Assembly: GCA_963814435.1 (NCBI GenBank)
Contig: CAWFCV010000010.1
Span: 1-64,000 of the forward strand
DNA: 64,000 bases
Origin: JAEUPI01 sp963814435
GTDB taxonomy: Bacteria > Pseudomonadota > Gammaproteobacteria > Burkholderiales > Burkholderiaceae_C
Direction of reading: 5' to 3'
The translations under genes and the position numbers were made by a program. The notes under the pieces are model-generated. The model made no database searches. It had not been told where the DNA came from and saw only the letters and a program-made list of their open reading frames with translations. Below are positions 25,321 through 34,209 of the stretch, one piece after another; position 1 is the stretch's first letter, and each line of letters begins with the position of its first letter.

Positions 25321-26804
25321 ATGGACATGAAGACCTCGCCGCTGGCGACGCTGAACGACCCCAGCCTGCTGAAGACCGACGCGCTGATCGGCGGCGAATG
25401 GGTCAGCGGGCAGCGCCGCTTCGACGTGACCGACCCGGCCACCGGCGCCAAGCTGGCCGACGTGGCCAACCTCGGCGCGGCCGAGGCGCAGGCCGCCGTC
25501 GCCGCCGCCGAGCAGGCCTGGCCGGCCTGGCGCGCCAAGACCGCCAAGGAGCGCGCGCGCCGATCCTGATGAAGTGGTTCGCACCTGCTGCACCAGCATG
25601 CCGACGACCTGGCGCGCATCATGACCGCCGAGCAGGGCAAGCCGCTGGCCGAAGCCAAGGGCGAGGTCGGCTACGGCGCCAGCTTCATCGAGTGGTTCGC
25701 CGAGGAGGCCAAGCGCGTCTACGGCGAGACCATTCCGACCACCGACAACAACAAGCGCTACCTCGTCATCAAGCAGCCGATGGGCGTGTGCGCGGCGATC
25801 ACGCCGTGGAACTTCCCGATCGCGATGATCACGCGCAAGGTGGCGCCGGCGCTGGCCGCCGGCTGCCCGGTGGTCATCAAGCCGGCCGAGCAGACGCCGC
25901 TGTCGGCGCTGGCCGTGGCCGAGCTGGCGCAGCGCGCCGGCATGCCGGCCGGCGTGCTGAACGTCATCACCGCCGACGCGCGACAGCTCGATCGCCGTCG
26001 GCAAGGTGCTGTGCGCCAGCGACGTCGTGCGCCACCTGTCCTTCACCGGCTCCACCGAGGTCGGCCGCATCCTGGCGCGCAATGCGCGCCGACGATCAAG
26101 AAGCTCTCGCTCGAACTCGGCGGCAACGCGCCCTTCATCGTCTTCGACGATGCCGACATCGACAGCGCGGTCGAAGGCGCGATGGTCAGCAAGTACCGCA
26201 ACGCCGGCCAGACCTGCGTCTGCGCCAACCGGCTGTACGTGCAGGACGGCGTCTACGACGCCTTCGTCGAGAAGCTGGCGGCCAAGGCCAAGGGCATCAA
26301 GGTCGGCAACGGCTTCGAGGCCGGCGTCAACCAGGGCCCGATGATCGACGACCAGGCCATCGCCAAGGTCGAGCGCCATGTGGCCGACGCGCTGGCCAAG
26401 GGCGCGCGCGTGCGTCGTCGGCGGCAGGCGCATCGGCGAGCGCTTCTACGCGCCCACCGTGCTGGCCGACGTCACCGGCGACATGCTGTGCGCGAAGGAA
26501 GAGACCTTCGGCCCGGTGGCGCCGGTGTTCCGCTTCAAGACCGAGGCCGAAGCCATCGCGATGGCCAACGACACCGAGTTCGGCCTGGCCAGCTACTTCT
26601 ACAGCCGCGACATCGGCCGCATCTTCCGCGTCGGCCGAGGCGCTGGAGTACGGCATGGTCGGCATCAACACCGGCCTGATCTCCACCGCCGAAGTGCCCT
26701 TCGGCGGCGTCAAGCAGTCGGGCCTGGGGCGCGAAGGCTCGCACCACGGCATCGACGACTACGTCGAGATCAAGTACCTCTGCCTGGGCGACATCCTGAA
26801 GTAG
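25321..26804 (+). CDS. gabD: Succinate/glutarate-semialdehyde dehydrogenase (frameshifted)
   Basis: An NAD(P)-dependent aldehyde dehydrogenase of about 490 residues, GabD/DavD-like. It shows IGGEWVSGQRRFDVTDPATG, MTAEQGKPLAEAKGEV, the cofactor-binding ITPWNFPIAMITRKVAPALA with KPAEQTPLSAL, the FTGSTEVGR loop, catalytic Glu in LSLELGGNAPFIVFDDAD and catalytic Cys in RNAGQTCVCANR. The C-terminus has EVPFGGVKQSGLGREGSHHG. With GcdH and the CoA-transferase it would oxidise glutarate semialdehyde from 5-aminovalerate (lysine) to glutarate. Breaks near 25560, 25582, 25980, 26080, 26410 and 26632 are mostly GC-contraction sites. Confidence 0.9.
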
Positions 26805-26822
26805 CCACCGCGGCGGCCGGGC

Positions 26823-27745
26823 TCACGCGCCGACCTCGTCGTTGGCGGCCGACCCGGCGCCGCGCTCGAGACGGTTCGAGAAGCCGACGCGACCCTGCGC
26901 CTCGCGTGTCGAGGCTTCGGCCGAGGCGGCCGCAGCAGCGACTCGGCGTCGCGCCCCTGTGCGGGAAACCGAGCGACCCCCACGCTGACGGCCACCGCCA
27001 CGTCCTGCCCGGCGACATTGATCGGCGCGCCGCAGGCCTGCGACAGCTTGGCGGCCACGCGCTCGCCGTCGGCCTCGTCGTCGATCCAGGCCAGCAGCAC
27101 GGCAAACCGGTCAGCGCCGAGCGCGGCCACCACGTCGCTGGCGCGCAGGCCCGAGCGCAGCCGCACGGCCGCCTTGCGCCGCAGCACGTTGGCCGACTCC
27201 AGCCCCAGCCGCGACTCGGCGGTCGCCAGCCCTTCGATGCGCAGCACCAGCAGCGCCATCGGCGCCGGCTCGCGCTCGCGCAGCGCCAGCAGGTGGGTCA
27301 TGTGCTCCATCAACTGGGCGTGGTTCGGCAGGCCGGTGGCCAGGTCGGTCGAGTACGCACGCCGCGAGGCCAGGTCCAGCCGTTTGCGTTCCACCGCCTG
27401 GCGCACGGCCAGCGCCAGACGCTCGGCGGAGCCCTCGCGCGCCGGCACCACGTCCTGCGCGCCCAACTGCAGCAGCTGTGTCACCAGTTGCGCCGACGGC
27501 TCGTGCACGATCGCCAGCAGCGCCATGTCGAGCACCGCGCTGGACAGGCCGCTCCAGTGGCGCAGCGCGTGTTCCTCGCCGGCGGTGCTCAACTGCACCA
27601 GCAGCGCGTCGAAACGCTGCACCTGCAGCAGCGCGCTCGCCTGGGCCAAGTCCGGGCAGGCCTGAACCACGAACGGCCCGTAGGCCGAGGTCGCCATGTC
27701 CGGCGCCGGCTGGGCAACGCAGAGCAATTGCAGCGGGTTGGCCAT
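26823..27745 (-). CDS. Degenerate GGDEF-domain protein with a pseudo-receiver N-terminus
   Basis: About 308 residues. The first 120 residues look like a receiver fold that lost its phospho-acceptor (FDALLVQLSTAG, then LLQLGAQDVVP). A GGDEF-type domain follows with TDLATGLPNHAQLMEHM, but the catalytic GG(D/E)EF is GADRF at residues 210-214, so diguanylate cyclase activity is unlikely. It could bind nucleotide, GTP or a partner instead. One break near 26930 must be repaired to reach the natural stop at 26823 (tail NRLERGAGSAANDEVGA). It is convergent with gabD. tRNA-Gly lies just upstream on the same strand. Confidence 0.7.
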
Positions 27746-27769
27746 GGCGGCGATCGTAGTGCCCTGCGC

Positions 27770-27843
27770 TGGAGCGGGCGATGGGAATCGAACCCACGTC
27801 TTGAGCTTGGGAAGCTCAGGTCCTGCCATTGAACGACGCCCGC
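27770..27843 (-). tRNA. tRNA-Gly (anticodon CCC)
   Basis: A full cloverleaf with encoded CCA. The acceptor stem is GCGGGCG/CGCCCGC, the anticodon arm TGAGC-TTCCCAA-GCTCA places CCC at 34-36, and the T arm contains GGTTCGATTCC. The sequence closely resembles E. coli glyU. Confidence 0.95.
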
Positions 27844-27989
27844 GCGACCGGGAAGTTTACGCGATCGAGCAAGCTGGCTGCGGAGGCCAGCGGCTGCGCC
27901 GCGGAGCGGGTTCCGCCCACACCGCGATGCGGCTCCAACGCCTAGTGGGCATGCTTCTATTCATCTTCAGCCGCTGCGTCGTGGGCTGG

Positions 27990-28012
27990 TGTATGAAGCG
28001 CACGTACTTCGG
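27990..28012 (+). promoter_or_regulatory. Putative upstream activator element A
   Basis: TGTATGAAG, six variable bases, then GTACTTCGG, with GAAG...CTTC inverted symmetry. The same element occurs at 29619-29641. In both cases the next sigma-54 promoter begins 92-93 bases downstream, the normal distance for an NtrC-type enhancer. The 307-bp gap between tRNA-Gly and the receiver gene holds only this element and the promoter as far as I can see. Confidence 0.5.
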
Positions 28013-28103
28013 TGGTCCCCATGCCTGCCCAACAGCGTGGCCGGTGCGCGTGATCACGCGCAGGTTGTTGATTCCTCGCGTGTTCGGGGCGTTCAGCGGG
28101 AGC

Positions 28104-28118
28104 TGGCACGGTCGTTGC
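28104..28118 (+). promoter_or_regulatory. Sigma-54 (-24/-12) promoter A
   Basis: TGGCACG-GTCG-TTGC matches the consensus TGGCAC-N5-TTGC exactly, with correct spacing of the invariant GG and GC. It lies 35 bases before the receiver gene start. A sigma-54 activator gene (32772-34199) is encoded close by. Confidence 0.8.
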
Positions 28119-28152
28119 GAGGAGAGGGCTGAGAAGAACAGAGGTGACCCAA

Positions 28153-28653
28153 ATGTCCAACAAAGTCAAGATCCTGATCGTCGACGATGAGTTGGTGGTG
28201 CGGCAGGCGTTCATGAGGGTTCTGTCGAGCGACCACTGCATCGTCGAGGCGGTTTGCAACGGGGCGGATGCGCTGCAACGGATGCAGCAGCAAGCCTTCG
28301 ATATCGTGTTCCTCGACCTGCGCATGCCAGGCATGGATGGGATGACGGTGCTGCGCACGATCAGACAGAACTGGCCCGAGAGCGAAGTGATCATCGTCAC
28401 CGGCTACGCGGCGCTTCAGACCGCGAAGGAGTCGGTCGCACTCGGGGCCTTTGACTACTTGGCAAAGCCCGTCGGCCCGGACGAAGTGATCAACGTGACC
28501 AATGGGGCCTTGCTCCACAAGGGCTGGGCACTGCGGCGTGAACGCCGGGCCGGGTGCATCAACCTGGTGAGCGAGGGGCTTGCCTCGAAATCTTCAACCG
28601 ATGGGTCGGCCATCCCGCCCACCGAAGCAGTCTTCAACAGGAGTCCATCATGA
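28153..28653 (+). CDS. Stand-alone response-regulator receiver protein
   Basis: A 166-residue protein with one receiver domain: acidic pocket DDE at 11-13, phospho-acceptor D55 in VFLDLRMPGMDG, T83 in IVTGYAAL and K105 in YLAKP. The C-terminal 45 residues (RRERRAGCINLVSEGL onward) match no domain I know. It has no DNA-binding domain, so it would act by protein contact. Its stop overlaps the next ATG (ATGA), which indicates translational coupling with the membrane receiver. The start ATG at 28153 follows AGAGGTGAC; a GTG nine bases earlier is possible. It is transcribed from the sigma-54 promoter at 28104. Confidence 0.85.
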   Translation: MSNKVKILIVDDELVVRQAFMRVLSSDHCIVEAVCNGADALQRMQQQAFDIVFLDLRMPGMDGMTVLRTIRQNWPESEVIIVTGYAALQTAKESVALGAFDYLAKPVGPDEVINVTNGALLHKGWALRRERRAGCINLVSEGLASKSSTDGSAIPPTEAVFNRSPS

Positions 28654-29376
28654 GTGCGCTGCGTAAAGTGTTGGTCGTCGACGATGACCCGGTGGTTGGC
28701 AAGAGCTTCAGCCGGGTGCTGTCGAGCAAGGGTTACTCGGTGATTACGGCCCTCAACGCCGCCGAGGCGCTCGAGCGGATGCGCCGCGACGAATACGACC
28801 TGGTCGTCACCGACATCAAGATGCCCGGCATGGACGGGCTGGAACTGGCCGAGACCGTCAAGGCGCGCCGCCCGTGGACGCCGGTGTTGATCGTGACCGG
28901 CTATGGCACGGCCGCCGCCGAGACGCGGGCCAAGGCCGCGGGAGTGACGGCATTCCTGCACAAGCCGCTGTCGCCCGAAATGATCGAAGACAGCGCGGCC
29001 GAAGCGCTGCGCGACGCCCCGGCGATGAGCGCGCCCATCGCGTTCGCCCCGGTCGTGGCGTCGACGGCCGAGCCCACGGTGGAGGCCACCGCGCCCGATA
29101 GCCGGCTGAAGAACATCGCGCTGTTCTTCGCCGCTCCGTTCATCGGCTTGGCCTATGCGGTGTTCCTGCCCTTCGTCGGCCTGGGCGTCGCGCTCTGGTT
29201 CGGCGGACAAGCGCTGGTCAAGAGCGGCGCGCTTCGCCGCACGGGTGAGGCCCTGCTGACGGTCGCCAAGATCGCCTTCGCGCCCTTCATCGGCTTGGCC
29301 TATGTGATCGTGCTGCCCTTCGCCGGCCTGGCCACCCTGGCCTGGTTCGCCGGCCGGGCCATGCTGACGAAGCGGC
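28637..29376 (+). repeat. Long direct repeat, copy 1
   Basis: 740 bp that recurs at 29781-30520 with two differences I could find: G/A at 28775 (silent) and T/A at 29026 (Met126 to Lys). The unit begins in the ribosome-binding site ACAGGAG and ends four codons before the stop of the encoded receiver protein. Confidence 0.95.
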
Positions 29377-29387
29377 GCGTTGAATGA
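28650..29387 (+). CDS. Membrane-anchored response regulator with two hydrophobic repeats, copy 1
   Basis: A 245-residue protein. Residues 5-120 form a complete receiver domain (D11/D12, D55 in VVTDIKMPG, T83, K105 in FLHKP). A Pro/Ala/Thr-rich linker (126-150) leads to two hydrophobic segments, about 154-190 and 204-239. They are related to each other: FAAPFIGLAYAVFLPFVGL against FAPFIGLAYVIVLPFAGL, about 50 residues apart. Each has a central LPF and could form a hairpin or re-entrant helix, so the receiver would face the cytoplasm next to the membrane. I know no named family with this layout. It overlaps the preceding receiver gene and ends KRRVE. Confidence 0.82.
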   Translation: MSALRKVLVVDDDPVVGKSFSRVLSSKGYSVITALNAAEALERMRRDEYDLVVTDIKMPGMDGLELAETVKARRPWTPVLIVTGYGTAAAETRAKAAGVTAFLHKPLSPEMIEDSAAEALRDAPAMSAPIAFAPVVASTAEPTVEATAPDSRLKNIALFFAAPFIGLAYAVFLPFVGLGVALWFGGQALVKSGALRRTGEALLTVAKIAFAPFIGLAYVIVLPFAGLATLAWFAGRAMLTKRRVE

Positions 29388-29445
29388 AGGCCCGGTTGGT
29401 GCCGGACGCGACCTGCTGGCCCCAACCGCCTCGTCGATCCCATCG

Positions 29446-29473
29446 CCACCCGCGAGGAATCCCTCGAGGGTGG
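29446..29473 (+). terminator. Hairpin after the first membrane receiver gene
   Basis: Arms CCACCCGCGAGG and CCTCGAGGGTGG pair over 12 bases with one mismatch and a four-base loop, followed by CGTCGTTT. It could end the first transcript before the second sigma-54 promoter. It is the only hairpin I noticed in the 406-bp gap 29388-29793. Confidence 0.5.
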
Positions 29474-29618
29474 CGTCGTTTCGGAAGGGCCCGATGAAGC
29501 CCGTTCCAGGTGCTGCCATGTCGGGCGGACGTCATCGCCCGTACAAGAAAACCATCCGCCGACCCTGGCATCCATCTCCTTGATTGGACTGATGATTTCG
29601 GCGCCGCGCCGATCGACG

Positions 29619-29641
29619 TGTATGAAGGGGCTGTACTTCGG
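29619..29641 (+). promoter_or_regulatory. Putative upstream activator element B
   Basis: Same TGTATGAAG-N6-GTACTTCGG layout as the element at 27990, with different central bases, and the same 92-93-base distance to its sigma-54 promoter. A looser match of the surrounding bases (GTGATCGC, ATTGATT) suggests that the two upstream regions share an origin. Confidence 0.5.
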
Positions 29642-29733
29642 AGCGACCGATGCGACCGGCACGTTGCCACGACTGGCGGGTGTGATCGCACAAATCATTG
29701 ATTGAAAAGGGGAAATTGCACCGCTGCACGCGC

Positions 29734-29748
29734 TGGCACGATTGCTGC
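29734..29748 (+). promoter_or_regulatory. Sigma-54 (-24/-12) promoter B
   Basis: TGGCACG-ATTG-CTGC, one mismatch from consensus in the -12 element, with invariant GG and GC correctly spaced. It lies 46 bases before the second membrane receiver gene and probably also serves the cytochrome genes. Confidence 0.7.
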
Positions 29749-29780
29749 GTTCGCCTGTACCGCAAGACAGTCGATCTACT

Positions 29781-30520
29781 ACAGGAGTCCATCATGAGTG
29801 CGCTGCGTAAAGTGTTGGTCGTCGACGATGACCCGGTGGTTGGCAAGAGCTTCAGCCGGGTGCTGTCGAGCAAGGGTTACTCGGTGATTACGGCCCTCAA
29901 CGCCGCCGAGGCGCTCGAACGGATGCGCCGCGACGAATACGACCTGGTCGTCACCGACATCAAGATGCCCGGCATGGACGGGCTGGAACTGGCCGAGACC
30001 GTCAAGGCGCGCCGCCCGTGGACGCCGGTGTTGATCGTGACCGGCTATGGCACGGCCGCCGCCGAGACGCGGGCCAAGGCCGCGGGAGTGACGGCATTCC
30101 TGCACAAGCCGCTGTCGCCCGAAATGATCGAAGACAGCGCGGCCGAAGCGCTGCGCGACGCCCCGGCGAAGAGCGCGCCCATCGCGTTCGCCCCGGTCGT
30201 GGCGTCGACGGCCGAGCCCACGGTGGAGGCCACCGCGCCCGATAGCCGGCTGAAGAACATCGCGCTGTTCTTCGCCGCTCCGTTCATCGGCTTGGCCTAT
30301 GCGGTGTTCCTGCCCTTCGTCGGCCTGGGCGTCGCGCTCTGGTTCGGCGGACAAGCGCTGGTCAAGAGCGGCGCGCTTCGCCGCACGGGTGAGGCCCTGC
30401 TGACGGTCGCCAAGATCGCCTTCGCGCCCTTCATCGGCTTGGCCTATGTGATCGTGCTGCCCTTCGCCGGCCTGGCCACCCTGGCCTGGTTCGCCGGCCG
30501 GGCCATGCTGACGAAGCGGC
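29781..30520 (+). repeat. Long direct repeat, copy 2
   Basis: Second copy of the 740-bp unit at 28637-29376, offset by 1144 bp. The near identity shows a very recent duplication or gene conversion, while the flanks differ. Confidence 0.95.
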
Positions 30521-30531
30521 CGTCCGATTGA
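29794..30531 (+). CDS. Membrane-anchored response regulator with two hydrophobic repeats, copy 2
   Basis: Also 245 residues and identical to copy 1 except Lys126 for Met126 in the linker and the last three residues (KRPSD instead of KRRVE). All receiver residues (D11, D12, D55, T83, K105) and both PFIGLAY hydrophobic repeats are kept. Unlike copy 1 it has its own sigma-54 promoter, and the nine-heme cytochrome gene follows after 122 bases on the same strand. This suggests that it is made together with the electron-transfer proteins. Function unknown: candidates are a phosphorylation sink, a membrane scaffold, or a regulator acting directly on a membrane partner. Confidence 0.82.
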   Translation: MSALRKVLVVDDDPVVGKSFSRVLSSKGYSVITALNAAEALERMRRDEYDLVVTDIKMPGMDGLELAETVKARRPWTPVLIVTGYGTAAAETRAKAAGVTAFLHKPLSPEMIEDSAAEALRDAPAKSAPIAFAPVVASTAEPTVEATAPDSRLKNIALFFAAPFIGLAYAVFLPFVGLGVALWFGGQALVKSGALRRTGEALLTVAKIAFAPFIGLAYVIVLPFAGLATLAWFAGRAMLTKRPSD

Positions 30532-30653
30532 TGCTTGCTGAGCTAACACAAGTCGAACAGAGCGGCCGACCGTTAGCATGACTCTGGCGCCATCGCAGGG
30601 CTGCGTCCGTTGCGGTGGTGCCATCGCGAGCAACGCAACAAATCGGAACGCCG

Positions 30654-32060
30654 ATGACAACAACAAGCTATGCGCTCAGCGCCAATCCGCCACCGTGGCG
30701 TTCGACCGGCCTGGTCATGGCAACCCTCGCTGCCATGACCCTGTTCCTGCTGGCGCCAAGCGCTCAGGCTGCGGACGACAAGCTGTCGGCCGAAAACCAG
30801 GCCTGCCTGAAGTGCCATGACAAGCCCGATTTCGACAAGAAACTCGAAGACGGGAAGAAGCTCTCACTGAGCGTCGCGGCGCGCGAATACCTCGCCTCGG
30901 TGCACAAGGCCCAGGATTGCACGGATTGCCACTCCGCTCTCGATGACAAGACACATGGCAAGGTCGAGACGCCGATGAAGAGCCGGCGTCAGTTGACGCA
31001 GGCCATGCAGGAAAGCTGCCGTGATTGCCACAAGAAGAAGTACAAGCAATACGACGACAGCATCCATGCTGCGCTGATCACCGAAGGCAGCGAGAAGGCG
31101 CCGCTGTGCGCGAATTGCCACAACGCCCACACCCAGGCATCGGTCAAGCTCGTCGCCCCGATCGGCCAAACGCCATGCGCGAGCTGTCATGACGCGATAT
31201 TCAAGGCCTATGCCACGGACGTGCACGGGCTCGAGCGCGTGGCCAAGGGCAAGACCGCGCCGAGCTGCGCCGACTGCCACCAGGCCCACGATGTCAAGGC
31301 AGCCTCGCTCGGCGACGGTCGCAAGGACGCGTGCCTGTCCTGCCACAAGAACGCGATCGACGAGCACAAGGACTGGCTGCCCAACACGGGCTTGCACTTC
31401 GAGGCGGTTTCCTGCCCAGCGTGCCATGCACCGGATGCGCAACGCCGGGTGAACCTGCGCCTGTACGACAGCGCAACCCAAACCCAGCTCAGGGAAAAGA
31501 CCGGCGTGCCGCAATTCGCACGGCGCGCTCAAGACGGCGATGCCGGGAACCTCGGCCTGGATGAACGGGCTCTGTGGAGCCTGCTCACCCAGTTCAACCA
31601 GGACAGCGGCCCTTCGAGCAAGGTCGTGATCCGCGGCCGGCTCGAAGTGCGCTCCGGTGTCGAGGCACACCAGTTGAGCGACAAGGCCAAGGCCGTCAAG
31701 GACTGCGACACCTGCCACCGGGAGGGCGCCGAGCCCTTCCAGAGCGTGGTTCTGTCGATCGCCGGGGCGGATGGTCGGCCGTTGCGTCATGACGTCCAGA
31801 AGAACGTGCTGAGTTCGCTGTCGGCGTGGGAGTCGGTGCGCGGGTTCTACGCCATCGGCAGCACCCGGATCAAGCTGCTCGATACGCTGCTGCTCCTCGT
31901 CGTGGCAGGGAGCATCGGTGGGGCGCTCACGCACATGACGATCAAGCGACTGTTCAAGGGCGCACTCGAACGGCGCGACGCACAGGCGAAGGCCGCTGCG
32001 GCCATTGCGGCGGCTGGCTCGCAGACCGAGCCTGCGGCGGGCGATGCGAGTACGAGATAG
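30654..32060 (+). CDS. Nine-heme c-type cytochrome with C-terminal membrane anchor
   Basis: A 468-residue periplasmic electron carrier. The signal peptide ends LLAPSAQA. Nine CxxCH motifs begin at residues 51, 89, 122, 152, 175, 205, 227, 254 and 351, with additional His residues that can be distal ligands. Hemes 1-8 lie in the N-terminal 260 residues as in cytochrome c3/c7-like multiheme proteins; heme 9 follows a 90-residue non-heme insert. A C-terminal helix (about 405-430, LLDTLLLLVVAGSIGGALTHM) anchors it, followed by a basic cytoplasmic tail ending in Ala-rich sequence. The cytochrome b gene starts 12 bases later, pointing to a quinol-linked complex. The frame is intact. Confidence 0.9.
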   Translation: MTTTSYALSANPPPWRSTGLVMATLAAMTLFLLAPSAQAADDKLSAENQACLKCHDKPDFDKKLEDGKKLSLSVAAREYLASVHKAQDCTDCHSALDDKTHGKVETPMKSRRQLTQAMQESCRDCHKKKYKQYDDSIHAALITEGSEKAPLCANCHNAHTQASVKLVAPIGQTPCASCHDAIFKAYATDVHGLERVAKGKTAPSCADCHQAHDVKAASLGDGRKDACLSCHKNAIDEHKDWLPNTGLHFEAVSCPACHAPDAQRRVNLRLYDSATQTQLREKTGVPQFARRAQDGDAGNLGLDERALWSLLTQFNQDSGPSSKVVIRGRLEVRSGVEAHQLSDKAKAVKDCDTCHREGAEPFQSVVLSIAGADGRPLRHDVQKNVLSSLSAWESVRGFYAIGSTRIKLLDTLLLLVVAGSIGGALTHMTIKRLFKGALERRDAQAKAAAAIAAAGSQTEPAAGDASTR

Positions 32061-32072
32061 CGGGAGACCTCA

Positions 32073-32720
32073 GTGAAGCTGCTCTATGTGAATCCGCTGC
32101 CGGTCAGGATCTGGCACTGGACCAACGCGCTCGGCTTCGTCCTGCTGATCCTCACCGGGATGCAGATCCGCTACGTCGGGCTGATCGATGTGATGTCGTT
32201 CAAGAACGGCCGTGGTTCTGCACAACTGGATCGGCTTCGTGCTGATCGCCAATTTCTTCGTCTGGCTGGGCTTCTATCTGTTTACCGACAAGATCAGGGT
32301 CTATCACCCTGAGCTGAGCCCGACGAAGTACTTCAGCGCCAGCTTCCGGCAGATGCAGTTCTACGGCTACGGCATCTTCCGGGGCGACCCAATCCGCACC
32401 ACGTCAGCGTCTACCGCAAGTTCAATGCGCTGCAGAGCATGATGTACCAGATCATCATGATGATGCTGGTGCCGATCCAGTTCTTCACCGGCGTGCTGCT
32501 GTGGGACGTCAAGCGCTTCTCGTCCACGGTCGAGTTGTTCGGCGGCGTGCGCGTGGTGGACACGGTGCACGTGCTGCTCTTCATCTTCTTCTGCGGCTTC
32601 ATCATCGTCCACGTCTACCTGGCCAGCCTCGGCCACACGCCGTCGGCGCACTTCAAGGCGATGATGACCGGCTACGAGGAGGTCGAAGACCCCGCAGACG
32701 GCGCACAAAGCCGCGCTTGA
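32073..32720 (+). CDS. Cytochrome b (cytochrome b/b6-like membrane subunit, two frameshifts)
   Basis: About 216 residues with four hydrophobic segments. It starts MKLLYVNPLPVRIWHWTNALGFVLLILTGM, where the His of IWHW is a typical heme b ligand. The second helix begins VVLHNWIGFVLIANFFVW. The third and fourth are MYQIIMMMLVPIQFFTGVLLW and VVDTVHVLLFIFFCGFIIVHVYLAS, with further His ligands. It resembles the b subunits of hydrogenases, formate dehydrogenases and thiosulfate reductase, which exchange electrons with quinone. A break near 32207 is a CG contraction (FKNAAVVLHNW). Another near 32390 fits a lost C (GDPNPHHVSVYRKFN). GTG 32073 is the start. Confidence 0.85.
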
Positions 32721-32771
32721 GCAGACGCGTCCGGCACACGAGGGGCGGTCACCCGCCGCTGCAGCCCTGCG

Positions 32772-34199
<1,428 letters not shown>

Positions 34200-34209
34200 T
34201 GCGGTGCTC

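Noticed and set aside
30864..31934. Long minus-strand frame opposite the multiheme cytochrome
   Set aside because: The plus strand carries nine CxxCH motifs and a signal peptide; the antisense frame is a by-product of codon bias.
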